Below, in pieces: positions 32,765-47,081 of a DNA stretch of 64,000 nucleotides. The stretch comes from Thelephora terrestris (taxonomy: Eukaryota > Basidiomycota > Agaricomycetes > Thelephorales > Thelephoraceae): assembly GCA_015956445.1 (NCBI GenBank), contig WIUZ02000006.1, forward strand, positions 1,612,001 through 1,676,000, written 5' to 3'. Position 1 is the stretch's first letter, and each line of letters starts with the position of its first letter. The position numbers and the translations under genes are program-made. Below the pieces are notes generated by a model. The model saw only the letters and a list, made by a program, of their open reading frames with translations. It searched no databases and was not told the origin of the DNA.

Positions 32765-32904
32765 AGTATTTCTTTTCATACCCCCATCTATTTTCATCTT
32801 TTGCTTCATTTCCATCGGCAATCACACTCTTCTCGCAGCACCGCCACATCGACGCGGTTTCGGACTCAGAACAGCTTTTTTCCTCCATCATTTCCTTCCC
32901 TCAT

Positions 32905-33425
32905 TGGACCTCTTGCAACGCGTAGTCTACTATACAGCATCTCCACTCCTTCCGATTCGCAGATACATTTTTTTGCTTCGTTCTTCCTCTCATCTGGGCC
33001 TCGTGCAACAGGCCGTGTAGTATAGCATACGATACCAACACCCCTTCCGAACTGTGGGTTACCTTTTCTTTTCCTTCGTGCAACGGGCCGTTTAGTATAG
33101 CATACGATATCGATACCACCACCCCTTCCTAACTGTGGGCTACCTTTTCTTTTCCTTCGTTTCTCTCTCACATTTGGGCCTCGTGCAACGGGCCGTGTAG
33201 TATAGCATACGATACCAACACCCCTTCCGTCGAACTGTGGGTTATCTTTTCTTTTCTTTCGTTTGTTTCTCTAATTTGGGCCTCATGCAACACGTAGTTT
33301 AGCATACAACACCGCCAATCCTTCCGGTCATAGAGTAGTTTCTTTCTTTCCCTTCGTTTCTGTCTCGTCTGGATCTTGTGCAACGCGTGTAGTGTATACA
33401 GTAGATACAATACCCCCTCATACCT
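32905..33425. repeat. array of ~90-130-bp degenerate tandem repeats
   Basis: About five units sharing TTGGGCCTCGTGCAAC(G/A)G, then GCCGT(G/T)TAGTATAGCATACGA, a run like ACCCCTTCC, and GAACTGTGGGTTACC followed by TTTTCTTTTCCTTCG. The units at 33000-33240 are closest; the outer ones are more diverged. It lies in the 3' flank of the RRM-like gene; no gene within. Confidence 0.85.
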
Positions 33426-33715
33426 AGTTCTACATCTCATTACTTAGTAGCTCTTGTATTGTCTCATAACTGTATCCATATCTACTCGTTAAACGTTGTC
33501 GGGCTGTACTTCCTCAGCAACCGTGAAAATCACTCAAAAAGCCTCGGCAACCAAGCATTGGATTGGAAAGCAAGGATCAAAGCGCGTGTATTCTGCTAAG
33601 CTTCAGTCATCAATTGCACGCACCATCATAAAGTTAGATCACAAGAGAAAAGAGAAAAGACAATCCTAAGCAAATCAGGTAGCCACAGCACGTTACTCAG
33701 ACCCACGTCAATCCT

Positions 33716-35925
<2,210 letters not shown>

Positions 35926-36053
35926 GGTTGTCCAACAATGTGTTTTTCAAGTGATGGGAAGGTGGAGAGAACCGCGCGGGTCGATCACTGCGCCGGCCGC
36001 GATTCCTCATCACCCTCTTCCCACTTCCACCACCACCAACCCATCACTCAAAT
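35926..36053. promoter_or_regulatory. shared divergent promoter, U2AF and FIS1
   Basis: Only 128 bp separate the two start codons, if the U2AF start is right. It contains CCGCGCGG and GCGCCGGCCGCG-like GC-rich words and a run of CCACC near the FIS1 start; no TATA box. Confidence 0.5.
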
Positions 36054-36728
36054 ATGCCTACAGAACTCCCGTACGCTGCCGACGCTGAGGATTCCTTGTC
36101 CTACGACGAACTTCAGGTACAGTTTTGCACGTCAAAGCGTCTCTTGGGGCTGCGCTCACACTCGCTCATTCAGGTGCTTCGCCTTCAATATCAGAAGGAG
36201 GTATCCCAGTCGCACATAACAGTGCAGACCAAGTTCAACTACGCTTGGGGTCTCATAAAAAGCCCGAAGAGAGAACACCAAGTCGAGGGTGTCGGCCTTC
36301 TACAAGGTATACAGCTCCCCTTTATCTCGCTGCGCACCCAACTAAACCCTCCCGCAGACATATACCGCAATGAGGCGGTTCGTAGGAGAGAGTGCCTTTA
36401 CTATCTCGCTTTAGGCTACTACAAAATGGGGAACTACGAGGAAGCTAAGAGCTTCGTCGGTAAGCGCTTTTGTCTACCTCTCCTTCCAACCAGTCTGATT
36501 CCGCCCAAGATCGACTATTGGAGAAAGAACCTACAAATCTTCAAGCCCAGAGCCTGAACAATCTTATCGAGGACAAGGCTACACGAGGTGAATCACCTCC
36601 AAATACTTGCAGACACCTGCTGATACGTTCTCCTAGACGGATATATCGGAATGGCCATCGCGGGCGGCGCCGCAGCGGTCGGTGCTCTACTCCTCACGAG
36701 CTTAGTAAGGCGGGCAGTGCGCAAATGA
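36054..36728 (+). CDS. FIS1: mitochondrial fission protein Fis1
   Basis: Five exons (36054-36116, 36174-36306, 36358-36459, 36510-36587, 36637-36728), all in phase, 155 aa, the family's usual length. The TPR-like core shows [39 protein letters not shown] and [21 protein letters not shown]-terminal membrane anchor ([20 protein letters not shown]) is followed by a short basic tail (RRAVRK), the signal for insertion in the mitochondrial/peroxisomal outer membrane. It recruits the dynamin-related GTPase for organelle division. Intact. Confidence 0.97.
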
Positions 36729-36970
36729 TCTCAAATCCACAGCCGCTCCCCTAACGCCATTGCTTTCGTCATGCTTTCACGCTGCTCACGAACCGAACGT
36801 CTCCTCATAAACGTTTTCGACTTCCCCTCGACATTTGTCCCTCTACTGTACGAATCTTAGGTTGGCTCAGGTACTCTCTAATGAATCTCTTCTCATGTTG
36901 CACGCAAGATGAGCCAGCACTTTTAAGTTTTTGAATTACAGGAAAGTGAGCATTAATCTGTGAGAGTCCG

Positions 36971-39107
36971 CTACTTCCTTCCGCTTTTCTTCTTCTTGGG
37001 ATCTGGACGAACCTCTATTGACCCACCCGCAAGCTCTGAGCCTTCGCCTGCAATCTTTGACTGGGCCTCCATATAAAACATAATATCCTTCACTTGATCC
37101 TGCAATTCTTCGATCCGAGCCTGAGATTCTCGCTTCTGTTGTTCAGCTCCCTCTAGCTTCCCTTTCAAGTTCTGCAGGTTCTGCATCAGCCCTTCACCGC
37201 ACGCCCTCTCTTCCTTGAGCTCCTTTTCCAGCCTCCTCGACAACGCCGTCAGCCTTTCCGCCTTCTTCTCCGCCTTTTCCTTGTCCCTCTCCAGCTCGGC
37301 GATTCTTGCCTCCTCTTCCGCCTTCCTCTTCTTCGCCTCCTCCGCCCCTCTCTTCTTTGCCTCTTCCGCTTCGGTCGAAAACCGAGTAACAAGACCTTTA
37401 AGCTCGTTCACGGCCGCGGCAAGCTCATTAACGCGGTCCTCGTAAAACGATCGCTGAGAATCCAGTTGCGACGTCAACAAGTAGGAGTACTCGATCCCAA
37501 TCGCCTCGATCTTCTCTGCGGTGAGAGTATCCGAAGGTCCAGGACCCATCCCGCTCCCTTCTCTCCCTCCGGCCGCAGAGGAAGTTGCAGCTGAAGGCAA
37601 CTCCACCAATTTCCCGTCCGCTTTGTTCTGAATCAAACGGTGGACGTAACCGTCTCCGGCGTAATCCCACACCCGCTGCGTCTCCAACTCGAGCGCATAC
37701 AGATGGGTCGTACTCTGGTAATGAGCCTGCGCATGTGCTCTACCGTACCTCCCACACCCAATGTTCCCGCAAATGAGACAGATCCACAGGTTGCTGTTCG
37801 AACCGCAATCGGCACATCTGCTAAGCTGCGGAGAAGAAGAAGGGTTGGGGTTCGAGAAGGGTACAGCCAGGGATGATGGACGAGCGGTGTTGGATGATGT
37901 CGGGTGGGATGAGAGGAGGGTCTGAGAATATCTGCAGACTGGACATCGGCTGTCCCCCCACTTGCTTAGGCACATGCAATGGAATGTGTGCGAACAGGGA
38001 ACGGTTACCAGTCCGGTGACGGCTGAGTCCATTCGCTCCAAGCACACTGGGCAAGTAGGGAGTTCGTAAACCATTGATTCATAAGATGTCGCAAATCGAG
38101 CGATGGAGGTAGAAGCAGCGTCCTCGGTGTCGATCGTTATGGACAGAACGCGGACGACATGGCATATCTCAGGCTAGCCACACGCATGAGAGGGTTCGCA
38201 TATGGTGGAACGTCAGACGATGGCTTACCTCTAGAGAGTTGAACGCCTTTCCGTTGTACGCCTCAACGAATTCCCCGGGGCTTGTCGAGTCGCGAAATCG
38301 GATGAAGACCATTGACCGATTAGGCACTGAATCTCTGAAGACTCATAGTGCTTATGAGCACCGTAGTCATACCAGAAGAAAAGGCACAGTAGCTCACCTT
38401 ATCATCCTAAGATGTACGATACTATCTGCAGCTGGTTCGACGAACGACAAAAAATCAGCAGGCGTCATCCACGACGGAACGGCAAGCACCGCCAAAGTGT
38501 TGTCGTCAGCGCCGAGCTCCGTATTGTTCTCATCGTTCGTGAGGCTTTCATCTTGCGTCCCGACGTTCGCCCTGGGAGGCGGATCCCGGAAAATGTGAAC
38601 GATGCCCTCGGGGAGATTGGTGGATCCATGAGGCTGATCAGGACAGTCCTCGACCTTTGTTTTGTCAGGTTTCGGCACAAACTTGCCAACGATTGGACCG
38701 CCTAGGGAAAGTGTCAGCCCAAGAAAACCAGGTCTACATATTCCCTCACTTCGATTGCGTGTATCTTTCTCCTTTCCGTTTCCACTGGCGCTCATTGTGG
38801 GTGCGTTATCCATTGTGACCCTCTCAATACCGCCCTTCGGCTTCTTGAGTGGCTTCTCGATAGATGAAGTCGTGGGAGGGGAACTCTTCAAATCCAGCCA
38901 ATCAATACGAATGGGACCGTATCTATAATCCCTTCTCTTCGAACCAAGAATGGCGTTATTCCTCGAGGTCTCCCTCGGAGTGTGCGCAGGTAGGTTTTCG
39001 AAAACCGATTTCGGTATGAAAGTGTCGGCCGCCCAAGTTGTGGCCTTGGCGGGAGACTTGGTGGCAGGTTTGACTGTGACTCGGATTCTGATGTGGTAGC
39101 CTCGCAT
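36971..39107 (-). CDS. BRAP2/ETP1-type RING and UBP zinc-finger protein
   Basis: Start at MRGYHIRIRVTVKP (39107) because the BRAP2 family begins close before a Tyr-Gly-Pro-Ile-Arg-Ile block, here YRYGPIRIDWLD. Then come the BRAP2 RRM-like domain (AVLAVPSWMTPADFLSFV ... RSMVFIRFRD ... YNGKAFNSLE ... ICHVVRV) split by introns, a RING-H2 (CPVCLERMDS ... CSHTFHCMC ... CPVCR), a UBP-type zinc finger (CADCGSNSNLWICLICGNIG ... HYQSTTHLYALEL ... DGYVHRL) and a long coiled coil (37000-37450). A basic tail KKKKSGRK ends it. The human relative is a ubiquitin ligase and MAPK scaffold modulator; yeast Etp1 acts in ethanol tolerance and transporter turnover. Looks complete, about 600 aa. Confidence 0.92.
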
Positions 39108-39391
39108 GATACGTCTGGAGTTCAAGACATTCTTGAGTACGAGAATGTAAACGAGAACGAGGAAGCAAGGTACAAGTGATCGCCAAGCGCCAGGCGCCGA
39201 AATCCGTGACAAGTCGATCTTATCTTCTGCCACCACATACTTTTCACCAAAACCGTTTATTTCTTTGGTGGTTAAGTGACGTCTACCTAGAGGCAAAGCC
39301 TCTTGATACGTAGTTTCATAGAAAGGAGAGGATACAGAAGGGAAGGACAAAGTATAACAAAAAAAAGGCATACACCGCAAAAAAAAAAAAA

Positions 39392-40157
39392 TCAAACCCT
39401 TTTGGCCTTTTTTACCTCTTTTACCTCTTTTGCAGGGTTCGCTCGACATCTTTTGGAAAGATGTACTGACACATGATCAGTTCGTAGCCGCAGCTTACAG
39501 TACGGGCAACTCGTCTTAAAATCCAAGTGGTTCATCAACACATGTCGATTCAAAGATCGACCACCCATCGTGACTCGGCACCCATGCCACCCACACCTCT
39601 GCGGAGTGCCGTCATCTAGCAACCCGTGCTTCTTCATGAGGTGCCGTCGCCATAAGGCCTTGTTCTTAGGCAAGATTTCTGTGCAGTCGTGCGTCGGGTA
39701 CGCGCATTTGATCATTACCTTCGGAAGTGGCGGGATTTCTTTTACGGTCATCCAGGGATATAACTTGAGCGGAGGATTCTGGGGCTTTGGCAGATGGCCT
39801 TGTCTAGTCGGTCCCTGGTCTGGAGGTTTGTCCTTTACTTCGATTTCTGGCGCCGAAAAGCGCCTCGAAATCTTCACATTCGCTGACGCGGGATCGAATG
39901 TCTGGCTACCAGCGATCGAAACTCGCCTATGGAAGGGTGTGGATAGAGCCGGCTGGGTCTGCTGATTTTCCAGCGCTGGAGTGCTGTAACGTGACGACCA
40001 GGCATCGGAATAGTCTGTCGGAGGACTAGGTGGCCTGAATTCGTAGTCAGCACACGTTGACGAGAGAGGCCATTGGTTCACCTTACCGCTGGACACTTGG
40101 AGCAATGCTTGCCTCATCCCCACTCTCGCAGTCGGACGAGTCTAAATTATCACCCAT
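39392..40157 (-). CDS. small C2H2 zinc-finger protein
   Basis: Two exons with an intron of about 51 bp near 40036-40086. The start MGDNLDSSDCESGDEAS at about 40157 gives an acidic N-terminus, then PPSPPTDYSDAW and a Pro-rich linker. Three zinc-finger-like units follow: CAYPTHDC...HLMKKH, CGWHGCRVTMGGRSLNRHVL, and CPYCKLRLRTDHVSVH...C. The protein ends in a basic run KEVKEVKKAKRV, about 238 aa. The layout suggests a DNA-binding regulator, but the specific family is not recognised. It lies 285 bp upstream of the BRAP2 start on the same strand, downstream of which is an A-rich stretch (39359-39390). Confidence 0.75.
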
Positions 40158-43100
40158 CTCCGAGGAACTGCAAGGGACAGATCACATCCGGTCAGAGTAT
40201 TGAAAGAGTCCACCTAGATGAGGCTTGCCTATCGTCAGTAGAACCATCTATCTCGTCTTCGATTGCCTCAATTAGGGGCAGAGAACTGTCCCGCTTGCTG
40301 CATCATTTGACGTTGTGAGTAGTCAACGGACACCGGAGAGTTCAGGAATGTCCTACCGTCGGGACGTAGACCTCTCATGACTGATGCGTACCGGAAGCTC
40401 GTTAAGTGGCCTTTGGTACGAATGGGTGTAACTTTCAGACCGATATGATGGCATTATTGGCAGTATTCAGGATGTGAAGTCAAGGGAGGAGAAGGTCGGT
40501 CATGAGTCTCCACAATCCACCCTGCCCTCTTAAATACGGCCGCGTCCACACGCTCTCCACCGCACGGCCCAGTGGTCATGGCTGCAAATGCAGCAATGCG
40601 TCGAAGGACAATGGCAAGGGGATGTGTGTCCCCCAGTGGCTCAACAGGTCAGATGGACAATAGGAAGGAGGCCGATCGGTAGAACATCCGGAGCCAGACA
40701 TAATTGGAAGGAACCTTGGCGGTGGCCGTGTTGCCCTCGTGGCGGCGTCTCGCTTTGGGGGCTACGCGGATGGTGGGACGGGGATGGGAGAACTACCTTC
40801 CATTAATCCGTACAAAGGAGAGTCCACCAGGTCTATGAGGGGGCCTCTTTCGAAGTTGTAAAGAGTAAGCGGTCAACGTTCAACCATAAAGTCCTTTGTG
40901 GATCGATTCGGACGGCGCAGCAACGTACGACCGTGTAGGATCTGCCGATAAGATAGAGATCTAGCCCTTCCTCGGCGCAACGGGCTATCCACTAGTCGAC
41001 AGACCGTGGCCCCCGGAGCCTGTCTGGCCCATATGAGTGACGTCAGATCCCAAGGTCCAAGTTTGAGATTGAGATGTTGCAAGCGTGAGAAAGCACTGAT
41101 GTTCCCAAAGGACACCTCCGAGTTCGCGGATGCACGACCACACGCCCTGCCAGGATCCTACTCCATGGTGGTGCGTAATCTGCTGAACCGATGTCCGTCT
41201 TGACCCATCTTTTGTTGAGGAAAGGACGCGTTTGCTCTCTAAGTGACTGGTTTTGAGCCCGTTCCGGACCTCCTCGCTCGGGCCTCCTGTCATTTCACAT
41301 TTTAACACACCAGCGATTCTGCCAGGTCATGTCCACCTCTTGCGCTGTAATGGCAAGGATCACAACAATCACAGCGGAAAAACGGTGGACTTACCAGGCG
41401 CCTTCTCAGATGGGATGGATCCGCTTAACAGCTTGCAGCAAATGGCCCCGGCCACCCACCGTGGACAACTGTAACTAAGTACATTTGGGCCGCACCCCAG
41501 CGGCGCAGTTCCGAATTCACCGCCGGATTCACCCACATTTCACTGCACCTTCTGCCGTACCTTGGGTGTCTCTAGGGATCCTCAGCCACGGAAGCACAGA
41601 ATGGCTCAAGGAGGATAAAGTATCTCACCGACTGTGATAACGACCCCAACGAGGACCTCGGAGATCGAGGTAGGGCTCGTTCCAGAGTGTTTTTTTTGCA
41701 ACATACAAGAAATTAGTTTCAAAGCCGGGGCAAATTTCCTGGTCCATATTCACACAAGTCCCTTAGATCGATGCCTTAGTATCGCCCAAACAACTCCATC
41801 TTTTACAAGCATAGCAAGCATCAAGTCTACATCATTCACCACGTTCTTTGAAAACCGACACCTGTTGGTTGCAAGGATCCGACTCTTATGTTGGACACTG
41901 GTAACACGCATCGAATGCCCCCGGTTATACAGAGCACGAGGTCAGGGTTACCGCCCCCAACTGAGTTCTTGGGTTGCCGCTGGAGTGGGACCAAAACAAT
42001 CATGGTCTTCTCTTGGGTTTTGGGTTTTGGGCTCTGGATTAAATTGTGGCCCTTTCTGGGTGCGTGTCTACCCGTTCTGAGGTGAACGAATCATGCATAC
42101 CAAGGAAAATCTGACGGGAATCACGGAAAAGTGGTGCGCATGCGGTCACGACCTGTATTATACTGTTGGTCTCTGTTCGGTTCTAACTCTCTCAACCTAC
42201 TGCAGAAGGGTCGCGTCGCCCCACCTCAAGACTGTCCTCCCACGCAGGTTGGATGCAGGGGTCCGTCGGCTCAGGTTGATCACCGAGCGATTTCTGACTT
42301 CATCTGAGCATCATCCAAGCCGCAGATTGGTCTCACTTTTCAGTGTGGTCCCTGGAAGCACTTGACGTTCGTTTTATTTCCCGCGTTGGCCAGAGGTACT
42401 CCCTTTCTTCCCGTCAGGGCGCTGAATCCATGGCTTCCATCGTCCTCATGGAATCGACGTCGGAGTATCTCCGGATATTTACGCGTCTTGTACCTTGGAC
42501 ACGAGCAGAATGGCCGTCATCTCCGTCATGTTCTCAGTCGCCCACTTGGAACAGAGCACCTGGAAACCTAAAATTTACACGTAAGATTCACAACATGAAC
42601 GTTGGACGTTGAGCGCTGACACGTTGACGTTGGGTTTCCGATGGTCGTGCTTGTCATGCCGATTGAACGTTTGAAGCATTCGACCGGGAAATTGAGGATG
42701 AGCGATACCATGTTGCCTTGGAAAACACGGCCCGGTCGGCCTGTGGGATTATGTATTCGGTAGTAAGACGGTCAAAAGGCTCACCCCTGGTTGTTCGTTT
42801 TCCAGCGAAAGGCGCCACTCTGACAATTGCCACGCCTGCGAAACTTCCCTGGCATAAACTCCGAGGCGATTTGTTCCTGAACGTCCTGGAAGGCGGACGG
42901 AAGCCTGGGACTACAGGATCGGAGCCTCGGATTTCTGTCCCGCCTGTAAGAAAAGTTGCCGGACGGGATCCCACCCCGTCATCCGAAAGCGCGTTTTCCA
43001 TACCACGTTCCGTACTCAATCCCCCAAGCACGGAAGAACGCCTCCCGAACCCATGCCGCGATCTCTCAAAACCGACCGCTCAAATTCCGCTGCATCAAAG

Positions 43101-45469
43101 TTCAGGCTGGTTCTGGAAGCCCCCTTGAACACCAGAACGGTTACGGCAATCGTAAGCGACGATTGTCTTCTTGAACGATGATCTCTCTCGCCTATCGGTG
43201 GGTGAGGGAGGTTGCCCACTGACGTATACTATCACTTCGCCTTGTGATGGCAATTTATACGGGGTTCTTTCGGTTACAGATCGCCGGTCGTGCTATCGGT
43301 AAGGCTCAGTGGCAGTTGGTCGCCTGTAACGACGTTAGCTTCCACCGCGGATATTTTGGGGCCTGGAGATCCCTTTGACATTTACGGGGGTCTTGTTGCG
43401 CGACGGCGGCCGTGGGAATTCCCAGTAGCATGACGTGTACCTGGCCCTAGGTGTTGTACGTGGCACCATAGCACATGGGTCGCATTGATGTTTTGTGTGG
43501 CACACAGTGATAACCCCGATATCCCCCAACTGCCCCCTTCGGACCGGACAATCGTTATAACAGAGCCAAAAGAAGGAATCGCCAAAAGCTTCAGGTTATT
43601 TCCGAAACATGCGCCCTCGTATACCGTACGTACATGCGACACTCGTGATCGCCTCGAATTTGAATCTGGTCATTGTATCACTGCCTTTTGAAAATAACGG
43701 AATTTCAATCAGAGAGAGCATGCTGTTCGATCGAATGAACGTGCAATGGAAATCACCATTCGCGAGACTTCGAAGTTCAAAAGTTCAATTGCCCAACCGG
43801 TTGTCGGTCGCCGGTCACCACTAGGACTAACAGACGATTTTGATAAAGTTGGTGGGGATACGACGTCTGCTTGTTGAGTAGTACGCGACTAATTCCCCCA
43901 TTTTGGTTGTTGCCGTCGCATTATCGGCGTCATGGCTGACTCAACGCCTTCACACCCACTGAGCTTCTCCGTGAGAAAAGCCAGCCAGCTATTGCGGGAA
44001 GAGACTAAGAGCGCTGTAGACGCTATCGGCGGACATCTCCAAACGTCGCACCACTGTCACCAGCGGCGCTGATCTCCTGGCCACTCACGGTCAATCAGTT
44101 CCGCCCGGCCCAGTAGGGCAAACCGACAGCTCACGCGTTGGGCGGGGGTAACACCAGCCAACTATGTAGGACCACGGCTTGGGTCAGGCTCGGGCCTCGG
44201 CCTGCGGAGGTATATACATTGAAAGGCAAGTTCGCACGCTTGCAGGGCCAATCAATATCCAATCGTCACGAGCACGGAAGTTTCGTGTCACCGCGTAGAC
44301 GCTGATGGAATGGATTCCCAGAATGTGCCCCCATTGACGAATTTGAGATCACCGGCCGGTAATCAAGTGCTCGTTCGATCTCCTCGCGCTCACGAGTCGA
44401 GAGGAGATGGTCTGACAAGCGATGGCGCAGGATCGTACCCGATGTGCGCTGCGAGGATGCAGAGTCATGCTTTTTTCCTTGTTTCATTCGATGATTCAGC
44501 CACCAAAGCGGTCCATGCCGCTCATCATAACTGGGGGTGGGGCTTGAATATGTTAGGATCGATCCCGTCGTGGTCTGACTTGTTTCAGGCTCGGCTACAT
44601 GTGGCAGAAGGGTCAACAGAGCGGCACCCCCCATTTGGGAACTTACACATAGACAATTGAGGATTCCCGTGGGAGGGTGATGGTCTCGGAAGGTTCTCAT
44701 CACGCTTTACAGGGATACCTTCCTCAGATAGACTAGTCCAAGGCTATGGCCGAATGCGTAGAGTTCGAGCCTTCCTATATGGAACAAAGTTGAACCCCCA
44801 TCTCGGAGCGCGTATTAATGAAAAGTTAATCGCAGGTGGTGGGTCAAGGGTCTCATTTGAAGAGGACTGTCCCGCACCCGTCAAAGCATATCACAACATG
44901 TGATGGTATGTGGTTCGACTGGCACAAGCTCTCATGAGACGACCCTTCGAAAGAAGGACGGAGCGCTGTCAGTCGAGCTAGCAGCCGCACGACTCCGCAA
45001 ATAGGTCGGTGGTGGCGTCGCGCGCAATGTGTTGGCAGGGATAAATGTTGCAAATGAGTAGGCGGTGGCATGGAGACAGAAGTTAGGGACGAGAGCTGTG
45101 ACGGCGCATGTATGGCTTCTAGGGGCCATATGATGAATGTCCTTGCTCAGCTAGCGGGATTCTATGTTTCAAATTGCAAACTCGAGGCAGAGAAGGGATC
45201 AAATTTGGACGCTTATCTCTATTCAACGGGAGGCTGTTTCCTCGTGGCAATCCAATCAGGACAAGGAGATCCGTCTTTGTGTCCTCAAAGTTCAGTTGGC
45301 TGGATGTGCGGCACCTCTTGCTCCGATGCTCGGGGCTGATGCCAACAAACTAGACTTAATTGCCGGATACAAGACTTACAAGACTGTGTGCCAAAAGATT
45401 TGGCTATGTTTACGGGATACAGGCGGAGAAAACGTGAAGGGGGTTGGGAGGGGGTGTGATAGAACCCCC
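40158..45469. other. 5.3-kb region without a supportable gene
   Basis: Both strands carry only short open frames (up to about 148 codons) without family motifs or a coherent exon series. There are no terminal repeats and no long internal repeat that I could see. It may hold decayed repeats or long non-coding sequence. Confidence 0.5.
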
Positions 45470-46108
45470 TAGAGGTAGAACTCCGGCTTCCGTGCATTGA
45501 TGCCATACTCCGACAATGCAGCGCTGAGATCGTCCATTGTTAGAGTTGTCCGTGTCTTGTCCTGCAGCGGGTAGAAAGCCCGGTGAGTTTATCTGAGTGG
45601 ACGGCGGCGAATAAGAACGTACGCGAGACGCTGCAGGTCCCAATGTTTGGTTCGATCTGGCTCGACCCCCGGCGGCGTTGGTGCGGATGCGGGCGTGTTG
45701 GTAAGCATCAGCAGCAATGTCGGAGACAAACTTCTGTGCTGCCAATGACAAAAGACGCTTGCTGTATTCAATGGACCGCGCGGACAGAATGAGCGTAAGC
45801 ATGGGTAGGTGAATGGATAAAACCTACAGGCGGACATCATCGCACTCGAAGCCGACGCGTTGAAGATAATAATCGGTAACCTCGTTCGGAATCTTAGGGC
45901 AGGTTGAATCTGTGGTGAAACACGGACGTCAAGGGGTAGTTACCAGGGGCTCGTAATCATCAAGCATCAACAGAAACTCTGCGAGAGTGCGGTCTTTCCT
46001 GGCCTCCTCAGTATTTTGGCCAGGTCGCAGCTGAGTCGAGCCAGACGACGTCGAAGACTCGGCATTGGACGTTGGCTGGGTCTGAGGATTACTGGGTGGC
46101 GTCGACAT
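45470..46108 (-). CDS. TAF10: transcription initiation factor TFIID subunit 10 (TAF10)
   Basis: Four exons (45944-46108, 45828-45892, 45623-45761, and a last exon starting 45561) with agreeing phases, about 154 aa; the stop position is good to one base. A Ser/Thr/Gln-rich N-terminus is followed by the TAF10 histone-fold signature: DRTLAEFLLMLDDYEPL, IPNEVTDYYLQRVGF, RLLSLAAQKFVSDIAADAYQ, an inserted loop NAAGGRARSNQ, then TLTMDDLSAALSEYGINARK and the C-terminal PEFYL. TAF10 is a shared subunit of TFIID and SAGA. Intact. An Sgf73-like (SAGA) fragment occurs further right in the window, but there is no evidence the two are linked. Confidence 0.95.
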
Positions 46109-47081
46109 CCTTGAGATGACAGCGAGCGGAGTGAACGATGAAAGCAGGTGTGCGGAACTCTTCGGAATTTGCCGTTGAATCCTGCCGAAGACCACAATCA
46201 TCGCAATTTTTTTTCTCCTCCGCAGAGGGTGAGTTCGCGTTCTATTCTCAAACTTTTCGTGCACTCTCTTTTGTGTTCTGTACATGATGTTTGAGGCATT
46301 TGGCATGAGCGGGAGAAATGGTTCTCCTGGATGCTGAACACTATCTCAGCTACCTTCGGGCGAGCCGCTTTGGCGGTTTCGTCTGTTTTGACTGAATTTT
46401 TCACCCTTGACCCTGTTTTGGTCATGTTACCGTTGTCCACGATGCTGACCCTCAACGCCCCCCTACCAGGTCTTGTGACGGCGAGGCCAGTGTGTGGACG
46501 CTCCGGATTTTTTATTGGTTCACATGAAATCGTGATTCATCTGAGGGTGATCACCGTTCCATGTCGAGGGCTCGATTAACTGTTGGTGATCGCTGATGTT
46601 TCTGGGCCTTAGAGTCTCCCGCTGTTGGGGCGCCGGGGGGAGCCATTAGTATTTGTGTCTGTGCTTTGAGGGCTGCGCGAGTCGGGTAGATGCACAGGCA
46701 CGACGGGGGTTATAGTGAAGAGTTATGGCACTCTTCCCTTTGTACTAGGAAACCATACGTACACCGGTAGACAAGGAATATTACGCTCGATTTTTCTGAC
46801 ATTGGAAGTGAACCGTTTTTCATTGCACGCAAGTGATCTTAGACTTCGATCATCGCTTCGGCTGCTGTACAGCGTATATGTTCACATCACCATCCACCTC
46901 CCTCTTCTTCCCATTCCCCCCGCACCGTTCATCTACTCTCCCACCTCTTCCATCCTCTTGCTCTCCGCCTCCATAACCCCTATCCCGCTATCGCATCCGC
47001 CATCCCCCTCAACCCTCGTCTTCTCTGTGCTTCGCCACCCACCCTGCTCGCTGATCACTCAACGTCGTCGTCGCTCTTGTC
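46109..47081. other. divergent promoter region, TAF10 and the Zn2Cys6 factor
   Basis: About 970 bases. 46860-47070 is strongly CT-rich, as in fungal promoters and 5' leaders; no gene is supported. Confidence 0.6.

Noticed and set aside
31742-32821. 359-codon antisense frame across the RRM-like gene
   Set aside because: The sense strand has in-phase introns and an RRM pattern; the antisense frame is a codon-composition shadow.
38239-38598. Plus-strand open frames opposite the BRAP2 N-terminal exons
   Set aside because: Shadows of the minus-strand gene, whose exons join in phase and carry BRAP2 motifs.
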